Source: Paraspadella gotoi
Lineage: Eukaryota > Chaetognatha
Direction: 5' to 3'
NCBI GenBank assembly: GCA_051294375.1
Contig: CM119269.1
Span: 14,333,918 to 14,397,917, forward strand
Length of the DNA: 64,000 nucleotides
The notes beneath the pieces are model-generated. The model was not told where the DNA came from, searched no databases, and saw only the letters and a list, made by a program, of their open reading frames with translations. The position numbers and the translations under genes were made by a program. Shown piece by piece: positions 37,767 to 47,779 of this stretch (positions are counted from its first letter, which is position 1; the number at the start of each line of letters is the position of its first letter).

Positions 37767-38278
37767 TTTCATTCTCATTCTTCACTCTTTATATTCCCTT
37801 CACTTTTCTCACCACTTCTCTCTTTACTTTTCTCACCACTTCTCTCTTCACTTTTCTCTCCACTTCTCTCATCACTTCTCTCATCACTTTTCTCATCACT
37901 TAACTTTCATTTCTCTAGGTGTCTCACTCTTCGATTCACTTTTCAGTTAAACTTTCTTCATTTTTCCCTTAAATTTTACCTAAGATAATTCTCACACATT
38001 CTCACAAATTCCCTTATTCTATCGAGCAAGTCTCACTCTTAACTTCACCAACTTTCCATCTCAAATTTTAGATATGGATTTCACTTTTAATTTCAATCTC
38101 GGTTCCAAAGGCTGAGATCTTCGTTCCAATTCGGTTTTACTCTCATTACAGTTGATTCCATTTACTGTCATCCACTACGAACTTCCTTCGCTCACCGTCT
38201 CAGACTCTCGGATTTAAAAAATCTCTCCTTTTTTCGCCTTTTTCTTCCTCACGCGGGTTCCTTATCCTGTCCTCTCTT

Positions 38279-38380
38279 GATTCCTCTCTCGATTCCACTC
38301 CTGATTCCACTCCTGATTCCACTATCGATTCCACTCATGATTCCCTTATGGATTCCACTCTCGATCCCACTCTGGAAGAT
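38279..38380. repeat. 12-bp tandem repeat (GATTCCACTCNN), copy B2
   Basis: About nine units without indels. One plus-strand frame open from about 38,156 to a TGA at 38,438 reads them as LDSSLDSTPDSTPDSTIDST and similar, then DPTLEDLNLVSTLDSIQSF. There is no ATG ahead of it, and the minus strand is also open, so no CDS is called. Confidence 0.9.
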
Positions 38381-38747
38381 TTAAATCTCGTTTCCACTCT
38401 TGATTCCATTCAGAGTTTTTCTTCTTTTTTCTCAGTTTGAGTTTATGGAGTTCTTTTTTCCCTTCGATCTCTTTCGTTTTAAACTTTTACTTACACTTTG
38501 GCCCACTCTTTCTTCCACTAGTCCGCTCTTTTTTCCACTCTCTTTTCCACCCTTCTGCTTTTTTTTCCACTCTTTTCCACTCTTCCGCTCTCTTCTCTCT
38601 CACTTTTCACTCTTTTCCGCTCACTTTTTTTTCACTCTTGGTTCCAATTTCTTTCGGGGAAAGAAAATTAATGTCTTTACGGATTAATTCCGGCGATTTT
38701 TTGAATTTATTCCCTTCCAGCGAGGGAGGGAACGAGTATTTATTCTT

Positions 38748-38748
<1 letters not shown>

Positions 38749-38835
<87 letters not shown>

Positions 38836-39022
38836 ATTCCAATGTTTTCTTTTCCTTCTGGACTCGAATCGTGTTTCCGAATCAAAGCGGGAAAAAAAGG
38901 AGGAAGGAATTCAGTTATTTTCTCCTTTTGTCCGAAGTAATAATAACGATTCTGACCTTTAAATGGTAGCATAAGAAGAGAGAGAGAGAGAGAGAGAGCG
39001 AAGATAGAATAGAGATAGAGAT

Positions 39023-39096
<74 letters not shown>

Positions 39097-39103
39097 AGAG
39101 AGA
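38749..39103. repeat. Inverted pair: (TC)n then (GA)n, copy B2
   Basis: TC tract at 38,749-38,832 and GA tract at 38,977-39,103 around a spacer of about 145 bp. The arms could form a long hairpin or triplex structure. Confidence 0.92.
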
Positions 39104-39246
39104 CGGCAAGGGGCCCATGGCTTCACTCTCGGGCCAATAGACAGAAAATGGTTTCTTATTAGGTAAGCATTCACTTTGTGAGAATACAAATGGCTTTTTC
39201 TCTTTTTCTCTTTTCCTCGATGGCCCCTGACGACGTCAGCTTCGCT

Positions 39247-39286
<40 letters not shown>
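39247..39286. repeat. (CCG)13 triplet repeat
   Basis: Perfect CCG run. It gives a poly-Pro frame at 39,178-39,438. The same locus in copy B1 reads in a different frame downstream, so coding is doubtful. Confidence 0.93.
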
Positions 39287-40429
39287 TGACGCCGATTTTC
39301 TCGCTGGTTCCTATTCTGTCACTGCAGTGCCGTCCCCATTACCATTTCAACGATGGCATTGCCATTTTCATACCATCTCCGTTCGCTGTTTACTCTTCTG
39401 TTCGTTCCTTCCCTCAGCTTTATCAACTAATTCGATAATCATTCCTGATTCAGCCCAACAAACAATTTCCTAACTGCCTTTATCGTTCTTCAAATTGTCG
39501 CTCTTCAAATTTATCGCTTAACTAAATCTATTTACTTTTTTTCTGTTTGATAAGATTTTTTTAATAAGATATGTTTCATCGTCTAACTGTAGCGACGTAA
39601 TATCATTTCGAATCCATGGAAGCGACTGTTCCAGACATCAGCAGCTGACATATCTATATTCTATAACAATTTTGTTTAATAATAAGTGCTTCTCCACACT
39701 CTACTATCTAACCTCTCAATTAGTACCCGCTCCTCATCCGCTAAAATCATTAAAATTCTCTCAAACCATCCTTTCCTACCATACGTAGGATAAGGTGAGG
39801 CAGGCCAAGTTTTTGTTCATTAACAAGGAAGATAATTTTCCGGCCCTGACGTGGAACTTCTTAAAGGGGAGAACTGGTGAGGTACACAGTACCTTTTTTT
39901 TCCTTTTTCCTCTTTATTGTTTCGCTTCGAGAAAATTTACGCTTGAAACTCTCAACGTGCGTAGCTCTACGGCCGAAGTCTTTCTTTCTTTTTTTCCTTT
40001 TTTTTTCTTTATTTTTTCGAGTGTGCGGTTCGTTAATTTTTTCTTCGTTTGTGGTTCACTCGATTACAGAAAATGTATTTTCTTTTTTCTTTTTTTTGAA
40101 ATTTTTTTTTTTCCTTTTTATTTTTTAAAAAACTTTAATTCATTATTTTTTCTTTCTAACATCAGTTTTCCTGGGTTTTTTTTTCATTATTTTTTTTTTG
40201 CTTCTTTTTAATATTTTTTCTTCTTTCTGTTTTAATGCCTTTTTTCTTTTTTATTCTACTTCTTACGTTCTAAGTCGTTAGTGCTCTAATCATTTTTCAC
40301 TATTTTGCCATCCCTCTCCCTTTCTTTTATATGCACAACTTTATGAGCAATAAAGACTCAATTTAAAAATTCAATTCTCCTTCCAAGCTTACTTACCCTC
40401 TCCCCTACCCGGCCCCCTTTCTCGTCGCC

Positions 40430-40800
40430 GAACCCGACGCATGCGCGATCTGGGCCTCATTGATTTCCTCGGATCTAATCAGCGAATCCGCCATTTTGAG
40501 ATCAGAGGTCAGAACTGAACGAGAGAAGAAGGTTTCGCCGACCAAAGGAGATTCTCTGGAATCAAGTCGAGATTGCCGACCGTTATTTCCTTTTATTTCC
40601 ACCGGCGCTGCGCCCCTAGTTTTGCGCAACCATCTTTTTTTGGTGAGACCCCGATTTAAATTTAAAAACGGCGTTGTTTCACTATCGGGCTGTTTCCTAG
40701 CGATTCTGTTTCGCCTTAGCGCCGTTTCTTCGCGGCGCTGTTTCCTGGCGGCGCCATTTTCCCGACGGCGCCGATCGGGCGTTGTTGGGGAAATGAATAA
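40430..40800 (+). promoter_or_regulatory. TATA-less promoter-like block with NRF-1 and YY1-type motifs
   Basis: Seen: ACGCATGCGC at 40,437-40,446, matching the NRF-1/Ewg palindrome; CCGCCATTTTGAG at about 40,488, a YY1/Pho-type motif; GGCGCCATTTTCCCG at about 40,752, YY1- and E2F-like; and a local rise in GC and CpG. A donor-like TTTTTGGTGAGA follows at about 40,638. A 141-codon plus-strand frame covers 40,460-40,885, but it starts from a non-ATG codon and loses frame in copy B1, so it is more likely 5'UTR or promoter than CDS. That this is a housekeeping-type promoter is inference. Confidence 0.35.
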
Positions 40801-40916
40801 AAAAAATTGTTTTCGATTGATTCAAAATTTCGGGGGAAAAATGGAAGGTGAGAAAAATAGAAAAACGAGGAAAAATAAAAAGTGAAATTGGGGAGAAAAC
40901 AAGATTTCGTGTGTGC

Positions 40917-40918
<2 letters not shown>

Positions 40919-41012
<94 letters not shown>
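40919..41012. repeat. Perfect (GA)47 microsatellite
   Basis: 94 bp of uninterrupted GA. Confidence 0.96.
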
Positions 41013-41015
<3 letters not shown>

Positions 41016-41344
41016 AGGAAATATTATGAAAAATATGAAATTGAATTGCCCGTTTTTACGCGTTCGAATTTTTCTTTAATAAAAAAAAGTTTGATTTCAT
41101 GATGATTGAGTTCGTCGTTGGCGAGGAGTCGAGTACGGCAAGAATACTTATTTTAATGTTAACTTTTACAACGAATGCACGCCGTCTTGTGCCAAAAATA
41201 GTTCCGATTTCCGAGAAAAAAAAAATATTTTTCTGGTTTCGAGCGACTGGCTTTTTCCCTTTTGCCCCCAAAGAAAAAATCTGTCCGTCATTATTGACCC
41301 GACCTGTTTTTTTTTTCTTACACAAAAAATAATCCTGACCTTAA

Positions 41345-41420
41345 CGGAGACTATGACCCGGACCTCGATTTCGTCCTCGACCTTTGACCCCGGTCACCTA
41401 TGTTACCGACCCTGACCTTT
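41345..41420. promoter_or_regulatory. Cluster of nuclear-receptor half-sites including a DR1
   Basis: CGACCTTTGACCCC (41,378-41,391) fits a DR1 (the reverse complement of AGGTCAAAGGTCA) with two changes from ideal. Further TGACC/GGTCA half-sites flank it (ATGACCC at 41,353, GGTCACC at 41,392, CTGACCT at about 41,412). In copy B1 the core reads TCACCTTTGACCC (31,528). Confidence 0.3.
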
Positions 41421-41761
41421 TTCATCTCTCTTCCTTCAAAGGCTCAAAACTCTGAAGGCGAAAGAAAGAAAATCGGATTTTGATTTTTCTTAAGGTCTTC
41501 GAACTGAACCTGGGGTCTTTGGCCTAAATTGAAAGTCTTTGGCCTAAATTTAAAGTCTTTTAATGAATAACCCCATTAATTTCATTTTTTACATCTTGGT
41601 ATGTTTAATTTTACTATAAAAAAGGGGGAAACAAATTCAGAAATTAAGAAAGTATAGTAGTTTAGACGAATAAGAAATATATACTATGTATCGGACGATA
41701 TATATCTTAAATACTAATTTAAATCCCTCTGTTACAAATTAATAAAGCTCTCTATTCACTC

Positions 41762-42290
41762 ACGAAGAAGACGACGATAATAAAGACGACGACGACGAAG
41801 ACGTCTTCGTTGACGGTTTCATTGACCGCAGCAAAATGACCAGAAAATACGACGACAGTTATGTATGACAAGGACGACGACGACGAGGAAGACGACGACG
41901 ACGACGACGACGAGGAAGACGACGACGTAGACACTACACGATGACGACGATCAAGACGGGGAGGAATACTGTGAAGACTGAAGACAACGAAGTCTGATAA
42001 AGACGATGACGATAACGACGGTGATGAAACCTGATGAAGACGAAGGTGATGAAGACGATCACGACGACGACGAATACAACGACGAAGATTCACAATGATG
42101 ACGGCGAGTTGATGACGATGAAGACTGACAACAATGATTTAGACAATGCCTGAGGAAGACGATGACAACGATGGTAATGATTATGAGGAAAAAGAAGACG
42201 ATGAAGACTGACGACGATGTTGATTGATGACAATGACGATGACAAAGCCGGTCGATGAAGACAACGACGACGACGACGACGACGATGATC
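41762..42290. repeat. GAC/GAT triplet-rich, cryptically simple stretch
   Basis: Over 500 bp dominated by GACGAC, GATGAC and GAAGAC strings, with a pure GAC run near 41,885-41,910. One plus frame reads Asp/Glu-rich peptide but meets TGA within about 35 codons. Minus-strand frames are Ser/Val-rich. The stretch is repeated at 31,880 and 54,552 as part of the larger copies. Confidence 0.85.
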
Positions 42291-43269
42291 CTTTTGTGAG
42301 GCGTGGACGAACAAAGGCGATGGAACGAAGGCCGGACGACGAGTTGGTAAGGTTGGAGGGTGAAAGGGTAAGGGGCGATCGAGATGGGAATTGAGGAGGC
42401 GAGGAAAGGTGAGGGCGAAGCGGACGAACAGGTGGAGGCTGAGGACGAGAGACTGTGGAGACTGGAGAGTGATTGAAGGAAAAAGATGAATTGAGTTGAC
42501 GCGGGGAGAAGATTTTTAAAAAAGAAGGAAAGAAAAGAAAAAAGAGGAGGAAGATGAGCCGAAAAAGAAAAAAGTAAGAGGAGAAAAGGTGACAGGTTAT
42601 GATATGTATTATATGTATACATATCCGAGTAAATGATGTAGAAAATGAAATTATCTTGTAGCGACTGGAGATTGAAAAAAAAAAGTCAAAATTGAATATG
42701 TCTGAAAAAAAAAAAGGAATGAATAAGAACAAAGGGAAGCGAGCTGTTGTGACAGGAATAGCGGGAGCGAAAAAAAGGGTTGAAGGGATTAGAATGGCGT
42801 GCTAAAAAGTATGCACACTACGCAGGAGTGGCAGAAGCAAAAATTTAAGCTTGCGAAATTGGTAGACCGTTGAGGCAGCAAAGGAAAGAGGTTAGAAGTC
42901 AGGGCCTCAGGGGCGGGAGTGACAGCGTAAATAGAGGAGGCTTGGGTGGTAAAAGTGACTTCTTATAAAGGGCAAACAGGGGCGTCTGGAGCGGCAGGAG
43001 CGGCAGGAGTGGCAGCTGCGAAGAGAAGGCGTTTCCGGTGACGCCGAGTTCCCCTCCCTCTTTCTTCGCCATAAAATCGAAGGCGAGAAATGGAAGGCCG
43101 ACGGCGACGGCGACGACGACGCTGACGACGACGACGACGACGACGGCAGAACGGGGCCGCCGTGGGGGCGGAGGGGTTGTTGCGGGGGGACTACGGGGCG
43201 TCTACTGATGTGGGGTGATTTGGATTGAAGTGGTATTATTGGTTAGGTGGAGGGATTTAGAAAGGACCT

Positions 43270-43520
43270 TAGGTTATATGAGGTAATATATGTGGATAAG
43301 GCGATACTTGGGCTGAAGATGACTGTCCGTAACTTCTATAAACCCCTCTAGCAGCCATGGAACGGGTCCCTGGGCTTGGAACCAGGCTTGAGGGTTTGCC
43401 ATGCCCCCAAGGCGGCTTACGGCCGTCCTCACGCTTCCCGCAGGGTAGGTACCGGGTTGGGATTGAACCCGGTACCTGGTGGTCATGAGCTGATGGCTTT
43501 ACTCAATGAGTCACCGGGTC
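43270..43520 (-). mobile_element. tRNA-derived SINE
   Basis: Read on the minus strand from 43,520: GACCCGGTGACTCATTGAG TAAAGC matches a Pol III A box, and CCGGGTTCAATCCC (about 43,472-43,459) matches a B box at tRNA-like spacing. The intervening AGCTCATGACC recalls an anticodon arm with CAT. The T-arm region sits in a longer perfect inverted repeat (11-bp arms, 43,448-43,476). The body continues with AAGCCGCCTTGGGGG, CAAGCCTGGTTCCAAGCC and GGGTTTATAGAAGTTACGG to about 43,270. No poly-A tail or target-site duplication was identified, so the 3' end is uncertain. No family name is claimed. Confidence 0.6.
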
Positions 43521-43801
43521 TCAACTGAAAGTGTCATGATTCTAGGCGGGGTGAACCTAGGCAATGCCCGACTACATATATCTACTAATAAAGTACTAGG
43601 GAGAAGAGAAAACGGCTTTGGTTTCTTGATTGTGAAAAGACTCGATCCGGATGTGGGTGAAAGGGGCTGCACGGGGCCGGTGTAGTCGACTGGAACTGAA
43701 AGGGAGTGAAAATTCGGCCGAAGGGGGAAGAAGCGGTGAGTTGTTAAGTGACTGTGATCCAGTCGTGGGTTAAAAAGGCCGAAAACGTTTCTCCCCTTTT
43801 T

Positions 43802-43831
43802 AGTTGCGCCGCGAGTACTCGCGGAGCAACT
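43802..43831. repeat. 30-bp near-perfect palindrome
   Basis: The central 16 bp CCGCGAGTACTCGCGG (43,809-43,824) is a perfect palindrome. One mismatched pair follows on either side, then six further pairs (AGTTGC/GCAACT). It is preserved exactly at 56,483-56,512 and eroded in copy B1 (about 34,108-34,130). Confidence 0.95.
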
Positions 43832-43845
43832 CTTTAAGTCAATTT

Positions 43846-43912
43846 TCGGTCGGTCTGTCGGTCGGTCTGTCGCTCTGTTGGTCGGTATGTCTGTCCGTCT
43901 GTCTGTCCTACT
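43846..43912. repeat. GGTCTGTC-type tandem tract
   Basis: Degenerate 4/8-bp repeat of GTCGGTCT, passing into GTCTGTCC. Equivalent tracts are at 1,163-1,190, 34,146-34,176 and 56,526-56,586, and a similar one is at 46,168-46,200. Confidence 0.85.
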
Positions 43913-44693
43913 TACGTTAAAAAGCCGCCTTCACTTCAGGAAATCCTAAAACTATAAAGAATAAAATACTAGATGCAGTGCCTGTCATAAATACAAGGCC
44001 GATCAAAGGGAAATACACGTGAAAATAAAGTCACGCTTCCGCAACACATTGGAATCGCCGATCTTGTTTTAAAAATAACTCGATGGGAAAATGAGTTGGG
44101 GGTCGAACTGAAGAGAATTGAAAGAAGAAAGGAGGAGAGAAAAGGGGAGCGGCGAATTGATGGCGAAAGTGGGCGAGAGGTGTGTCCCCTTCTCCTCCTC
44201 CTCCTCCTCCTCTGATCGTCAAAAGACCACAAAAGAGACCACAAAGGAGGAAAGGTTATAACCTTGAAAACGAATTGAGGGCAAAGAACCTCCCGGTGCT
44301 TAATTTCGCCGAAAAAGATCCTTGAATAATCCGCTTTTTTTATTTGACTCTGAAGTTGGAAAGAAAAAAAAAAATATGGAAGCTGAACGCGGGCAGCCAT
44401 AATCCACGAAGAGATTCATAGCTGAGAAAAGAGAATGAAAAATTTATACTGTAATTATCATTATTCGAAAGGAGATAGGTTTTTATCAATATGGGGTAAT
44501 AAATATGCCCGATTCTCATTTTTAGTTAATAGTCTTAGACTCTTAGTAATGGTTTTGAGTATCACGTTATTTTCTTATTAGCTTTATAGGCTCATTTCAT
44601 CCACTTCATTATAAATACATTCATTTATTTATTTTCTTATTTTCTTATTTTACATTTACCTTTATATTTAATTACTTATCTATTTAATAACAG

Positions 44694-45400
44694 TTGACGC
44701 CGATTCATATAAAACCCAACCTCGTCCCATTTAATTCCTCTCCACTCGACCAAGCGTTCATCTTTTGGTCCAAAACCTCACCTTTACTTACCCTGATAAA
44801 ACGTGCCTCGGAACCAAATCTCATATTCCCTCTTCTCGACGTCGCCACGTCGGTGCCTTACTCCGGAGACGAGACAAGCGTGCTTACCACCCGGGGATGA
44901 GACAAGCGTGCTTACCACCAGGGGATGAACAAGCGTTGCTTACCACCAGGGATGAGACAAGGTGCTTACCATCAGGGGATGAGACAAGAGTGCTTACACC
45001 GCGGGATGAGACAAGCGTGCTTACCACCACTGGGATTGAACAAGCGTGCCTACCATCAGGGGATGAGACAAGCGTGCTTACCACAGGGATGAGACAAGCG
45101 TGCTTACCACCAGGGGATGAGACAAGCGTGCTTACCACCAGAGACGTGACAATAGTGCTTACCACCCGGAGACGAAACAAGCGTGCTTACCACTTGGAGA
45201 CGAGACAAGCGTGCTTACCACCCGGAGTCAAGCGTGCCTACCCCCCGGAGCGAGATTTCATAGCTTTGCTGCCCAAAGGAGAAAACCAGACTCGGTTTAC
45301 CTTTAAGGCAAACATTCCCGCTGTGCATTGGACTCTTCTTAAGAAGGCTGGAAGTGATAAGGTGGGAGTTGCGAGAGAGGGTTGTGATAGATACTGGTGA
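44694..45400 (+). CDS. Candidate exon spanning a 28-bp minisatellite, unidentified
   Basis: An acceptor-like TTTAATAACAG ends at 44,693. Directly after it, one frame is open for about 68 codons (starting LTPIHIKPNLVPFN) and runs into the minisatellite; the next frame is open from 44,765 through the array to 45,400. Beyond the array it reads ALLPKGENQTRFTFKANIP and AVHWTLLKKAGSDKVG, which looks protein-like. Because perfect 28-bp units carry a TGA in one of three phases, the frame survives only through irregular units. In copy B3 (57,326 onward) the frames differ. It may be a non-coding array with chance open flanks. No family is recognised. Confidence 0.2.
44871..45250. repeat. 28-bp minisatellite, about 14 units
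   Basis: The unit is GAGACAAGCGTGCTTACC followed by a variable ten bases (ACCAGGGGAT, ACCCGGAGAC and others). Individual units are 26-30 bp, and the last is truncated. Copy B3 (57,496-57,892) has about 15 units in matching variant order, with one extra. Confidence 0.95.
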
Positions 45401-46160
45401 AAAGGGGTTGTGAGAAGGACTCGTGAGAGATTACGGTGAAGAGGAATTTGTCAGAGGAGGTTGTGAGAGATTGCGGTGACGGGAAGATAAGGGAGAAGGT
45501 TGTGATAGAAGTTGTGAGAGGGGAATATGATGATAATTGATCATGGTGGATAGAAACTTCGGGTGGGTAGTTGGTTATTAACGAATTGACTTCCTCGGGT
45601 CCGAAAGAAATCTCTCTTTTCCTTTCCTTTCCTCACTTTTCCTTCTTTTTTTTTCTCCTTTCTTCCTCGCCAGTTCTTTTCGTCCCCTCCTTCCTTCACC
45701 TATTTTCATATTTACCGCCAAAAGTGTTGCCCTTTCACTTTTTTCGTCTACCAACTACAAATAATTCCCATTCCACCTTCTACTCGCCAATGACCACCTT
45801 TCCACTCGCCCTGTCGACCAGACCAGCGAACTATCCACACGCAACTCTCTCCCCCCCCCCACACACACACAAACACGCTCCTCCCTCCCCCACTTTCCCC
45901 CCCTACACCTCTTCCCCTTCCACCGCGACTCAATCTTCGCCTCGCGCGTTCATTTTCCCGAACTCGTTCGTCATTTCCGTATGAGGAAGCAATAAACGGA
46001 CGACGGGGAAATGAATAATGTAAACAGGCGACTTTTCCCCGTCTCTTTTATTTAATTCTCTTTGATTTCGGGTCCGGATGTAAATTACTCCAGGCGCCTG
46101 GCCTTCCAAGGGGGACGGGGGAGAAAGCGGAGTCTGAGAAAAATTAGGGGTTTGTTGGCG
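45401..46160. other. No supported gene
   Basis: G-rich then pyrimidine-rich sequence. It includes GTTGTGAGAG-type short repeats (45,405-45,520) and a C-run with (CA)n at 45,851-45,872. The 137-codon frame at 45,571-45,984 starts from a non-ATG codon and is low-complexity. Confidence 0.45.
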
Positions 46161-46203
46161 GCGTTTGTCGGATCTGTCTGTCGGTCTGTCTGTCTTTCTT
46201 TCT

Positions 46204-46388
46204 CCCTTTCTCTTTCTGTCTCTCTCTCTCTCTCTCTCTCTATCTATATATATAATATATTATATATATCTCCCCTTTTCTCTTTTTCTTTCTTTCTATC
46301 TTTCTTTTTTTCATTCTTTCTTTCTTTCTTTCTTTCNNNNNNNNNNNNNNNNNNNNNNNNNTTTCTTTCTTCTTTCCTCTTATTCTTA

Positions 46389-46420
<32 letters not shown>

Positions 46421-46435
46421 TTCTGTTTTCTTTCT

Positions 46436-46494
<59 letters not shown>

Positions 46495-46538
46495 TCTCCT
46501 TTCTATCTCTCTTACTCTCTCTCTCATCACTCTCTCTA

Positions 46539-46573
<35 letters not shown>
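46204..46573. repeat. (TC)n and (TTTC)n tract with a 25-N gap
   Basis: (TC)n at 46,218-46,242, then an AT-dinucleotide run, then TTTC tetranucleotides 46,316-46,490 with a gap at 46,337-46,361, then (TC)n to 46,573. Copy B3 (58,804-59,105) covers the gapped position with continuous TTTC units. Confidence 0.93.
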
Positions 46574-46576
<3 letters not shown>

Positions 46577-46690
46577 GTATACGCGTTTTTTCCCTCCTCC
46601 TGTTTGTTCTACTTAATTAATGATGAAAAAACGGAATTTCAAGTCCACGTCAAGTCTGTCTGAGCGGAATATGATTGAAAAAAGACGGTA

Positions 46691-46693
46691 GCA

Positions 46694-46737
<44 letters not shown>

Positions 46738-46765
46738 CAAGGAGAGACAGAGGGAGAGAGAGAAG
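46691..46765. repeat. (GA)n / GACAGAGAGA tract
   Basis: Purine-rich tract complementary to the preceding (TC)n, about 120 bp away. Copies are at 52,679-52,757 and 59,219-59,293. Confidence 0.9.
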
Positions 46766-46924
46766 AGACATAGGTAAGTCAAAGGGAAAAAAAGGCGACG
46801 AGAGGTAGAAGCGCCGTAAACGCCTTAGTGAGTTACGTCGAGAGGAAAAAGATGGCGCTCGCGTGATTAGGCGTCCGTCGTGAATTGATGTTGCGCTTTG
46901 TGAAAGAAGAAAGAAGGCCATCGG

Positions 46925-47085
46925 TAACTAAAGAGAGACAGATGCAAAGACAGATGAAATGCAAATACAAATGCTAAATAAAGACAGATGCAAAGATAGA
47001 TGCAAAGACTGATGCAAAAACTAAGAAAGATACAAATGCAGATGGAAAACGTAGGCGGAAAGATGCAAAGACCGATACAAAGCAA
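46925..47085. repeat. Short tandem repeat around AGATGCAAAGAC
   Basis: About a dozen imperfect 8-12-bp units (GATGCAAAGA, GATACAAATGC and similar). The minus-strand translation is a Cys/Ile/Leu repeat. Copies are at 52,925-53,080 and 59,455-59,605. Confidence 0.8.
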
Positions 47086-47269
47086 AGATTATATATAGTA
47101 TGTATAATTGTATATGTATAGTTTGAAATTCCCCTAATTTTTTTAAAATCTAAATTCTATTCAAAACGTTTTAAGTTATCGTATGTTCTGTATGTACAAT
47201 TTGTACATACATAAAACTGTAAATAATAAACCTAAACTAGTAACTACATTCAATTTTTCGCTCCCGCAG

Positions 47270-47467
47270 TTTTTTTCACGATCCACACGACGGTCGGTGG
47301 TCCAAACTCGAACGCGGATGCGATGCGAGGGAATCGAAAATGCCGAGACCCTCGATCTTTTGGGCGAAGAAGTCAGAGAAATTCCTTTTTCATTTTCGAA
47401 AGATAGAAAACGAAATTTATGTCGCCATTTTTGTTTTCTTTTTTCTCTTTTCAAACGACGAACGTAG
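47270..47467 (+). CDS. Candidate exon, unidentified
   Basis: A CGCTCCCGCAG acceptor-like site ends at 47,269. The following frame is open to 47,467 and includes GIENAETLDLLGEEVREIPF and then SFSKDRKRNLCRHF, which has balanced composition. The same peptide core appears at 53,340-53,420 and partly at 59,870-59,950, but flanking frames differ by indels, and these are copies of one locus, so conservation proves nothing. It runs into T-rich low-complexity DNA with no donor seen. Confidence 0.22.
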   Translation, partial: FFSRSTRRSVVQTRTRMRCEGIENAETLDLLGEEVREIPFSFSKDRKRNLCRHFCFLFSLFKRRT

Positions 47468-47779
47468 TATTTTTTTTAAGTTTCTTATTTTTTTATTCTT
47501 TCTCTCTTTGTGCTTTAGAATGATATAATTGCCATTGGTTCTGATAAGATTATTTGTTCCATGACATGGCACTATTCACTATTTTTTGAATATTTTCATA
47601 TTAAAATAAAATTAATTTCTGTGATTTTCTTTTTTTTTAAAACTTGTAGTTTCCTTTTCGTTTCGCTGATATTTTCTCTTTTCACAAAGCAATCCGTTGC
47701 TCCACTACAAAGAATCCCTTCAAACTATTCCTCCTTTTATCATTCAATTTCCTTACCGTTTTAAACGTCCTTTCCTTCC

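Noticed and set aside
40460-40885. 141-codon plus-strand frame over the promoter-like block
   Set aside because: Non-ATG start, frame lost in copy B1, and the region has promoter rather than coding features.
42059-42732. Overlapping minus-strand frames of 183 and 187 codons
   Set aside because: They are Ser/Val/Phe-rich translations of GAC-triplet and A-rich sequence, start at non-ATG codons in part, and lose frame in copies B1 and B3.
27998-44035. True segmental duplication
   Set aside because: The copy start sits on a 25-N placeholder gap, differences are mostly indels, and quality collapses part-way, all of which favour assembly redundancy. Not excluded without read data.
44871-45250. 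Possible CRISPR-like array because of regular 28-bp units
   Set aside because: The repeat is directly tandem with no spacers.
46062-46620. 184- and 151-codon plus-strand frames
   Set aside because: Translations of TTTC and TC microsatellites across a gap.
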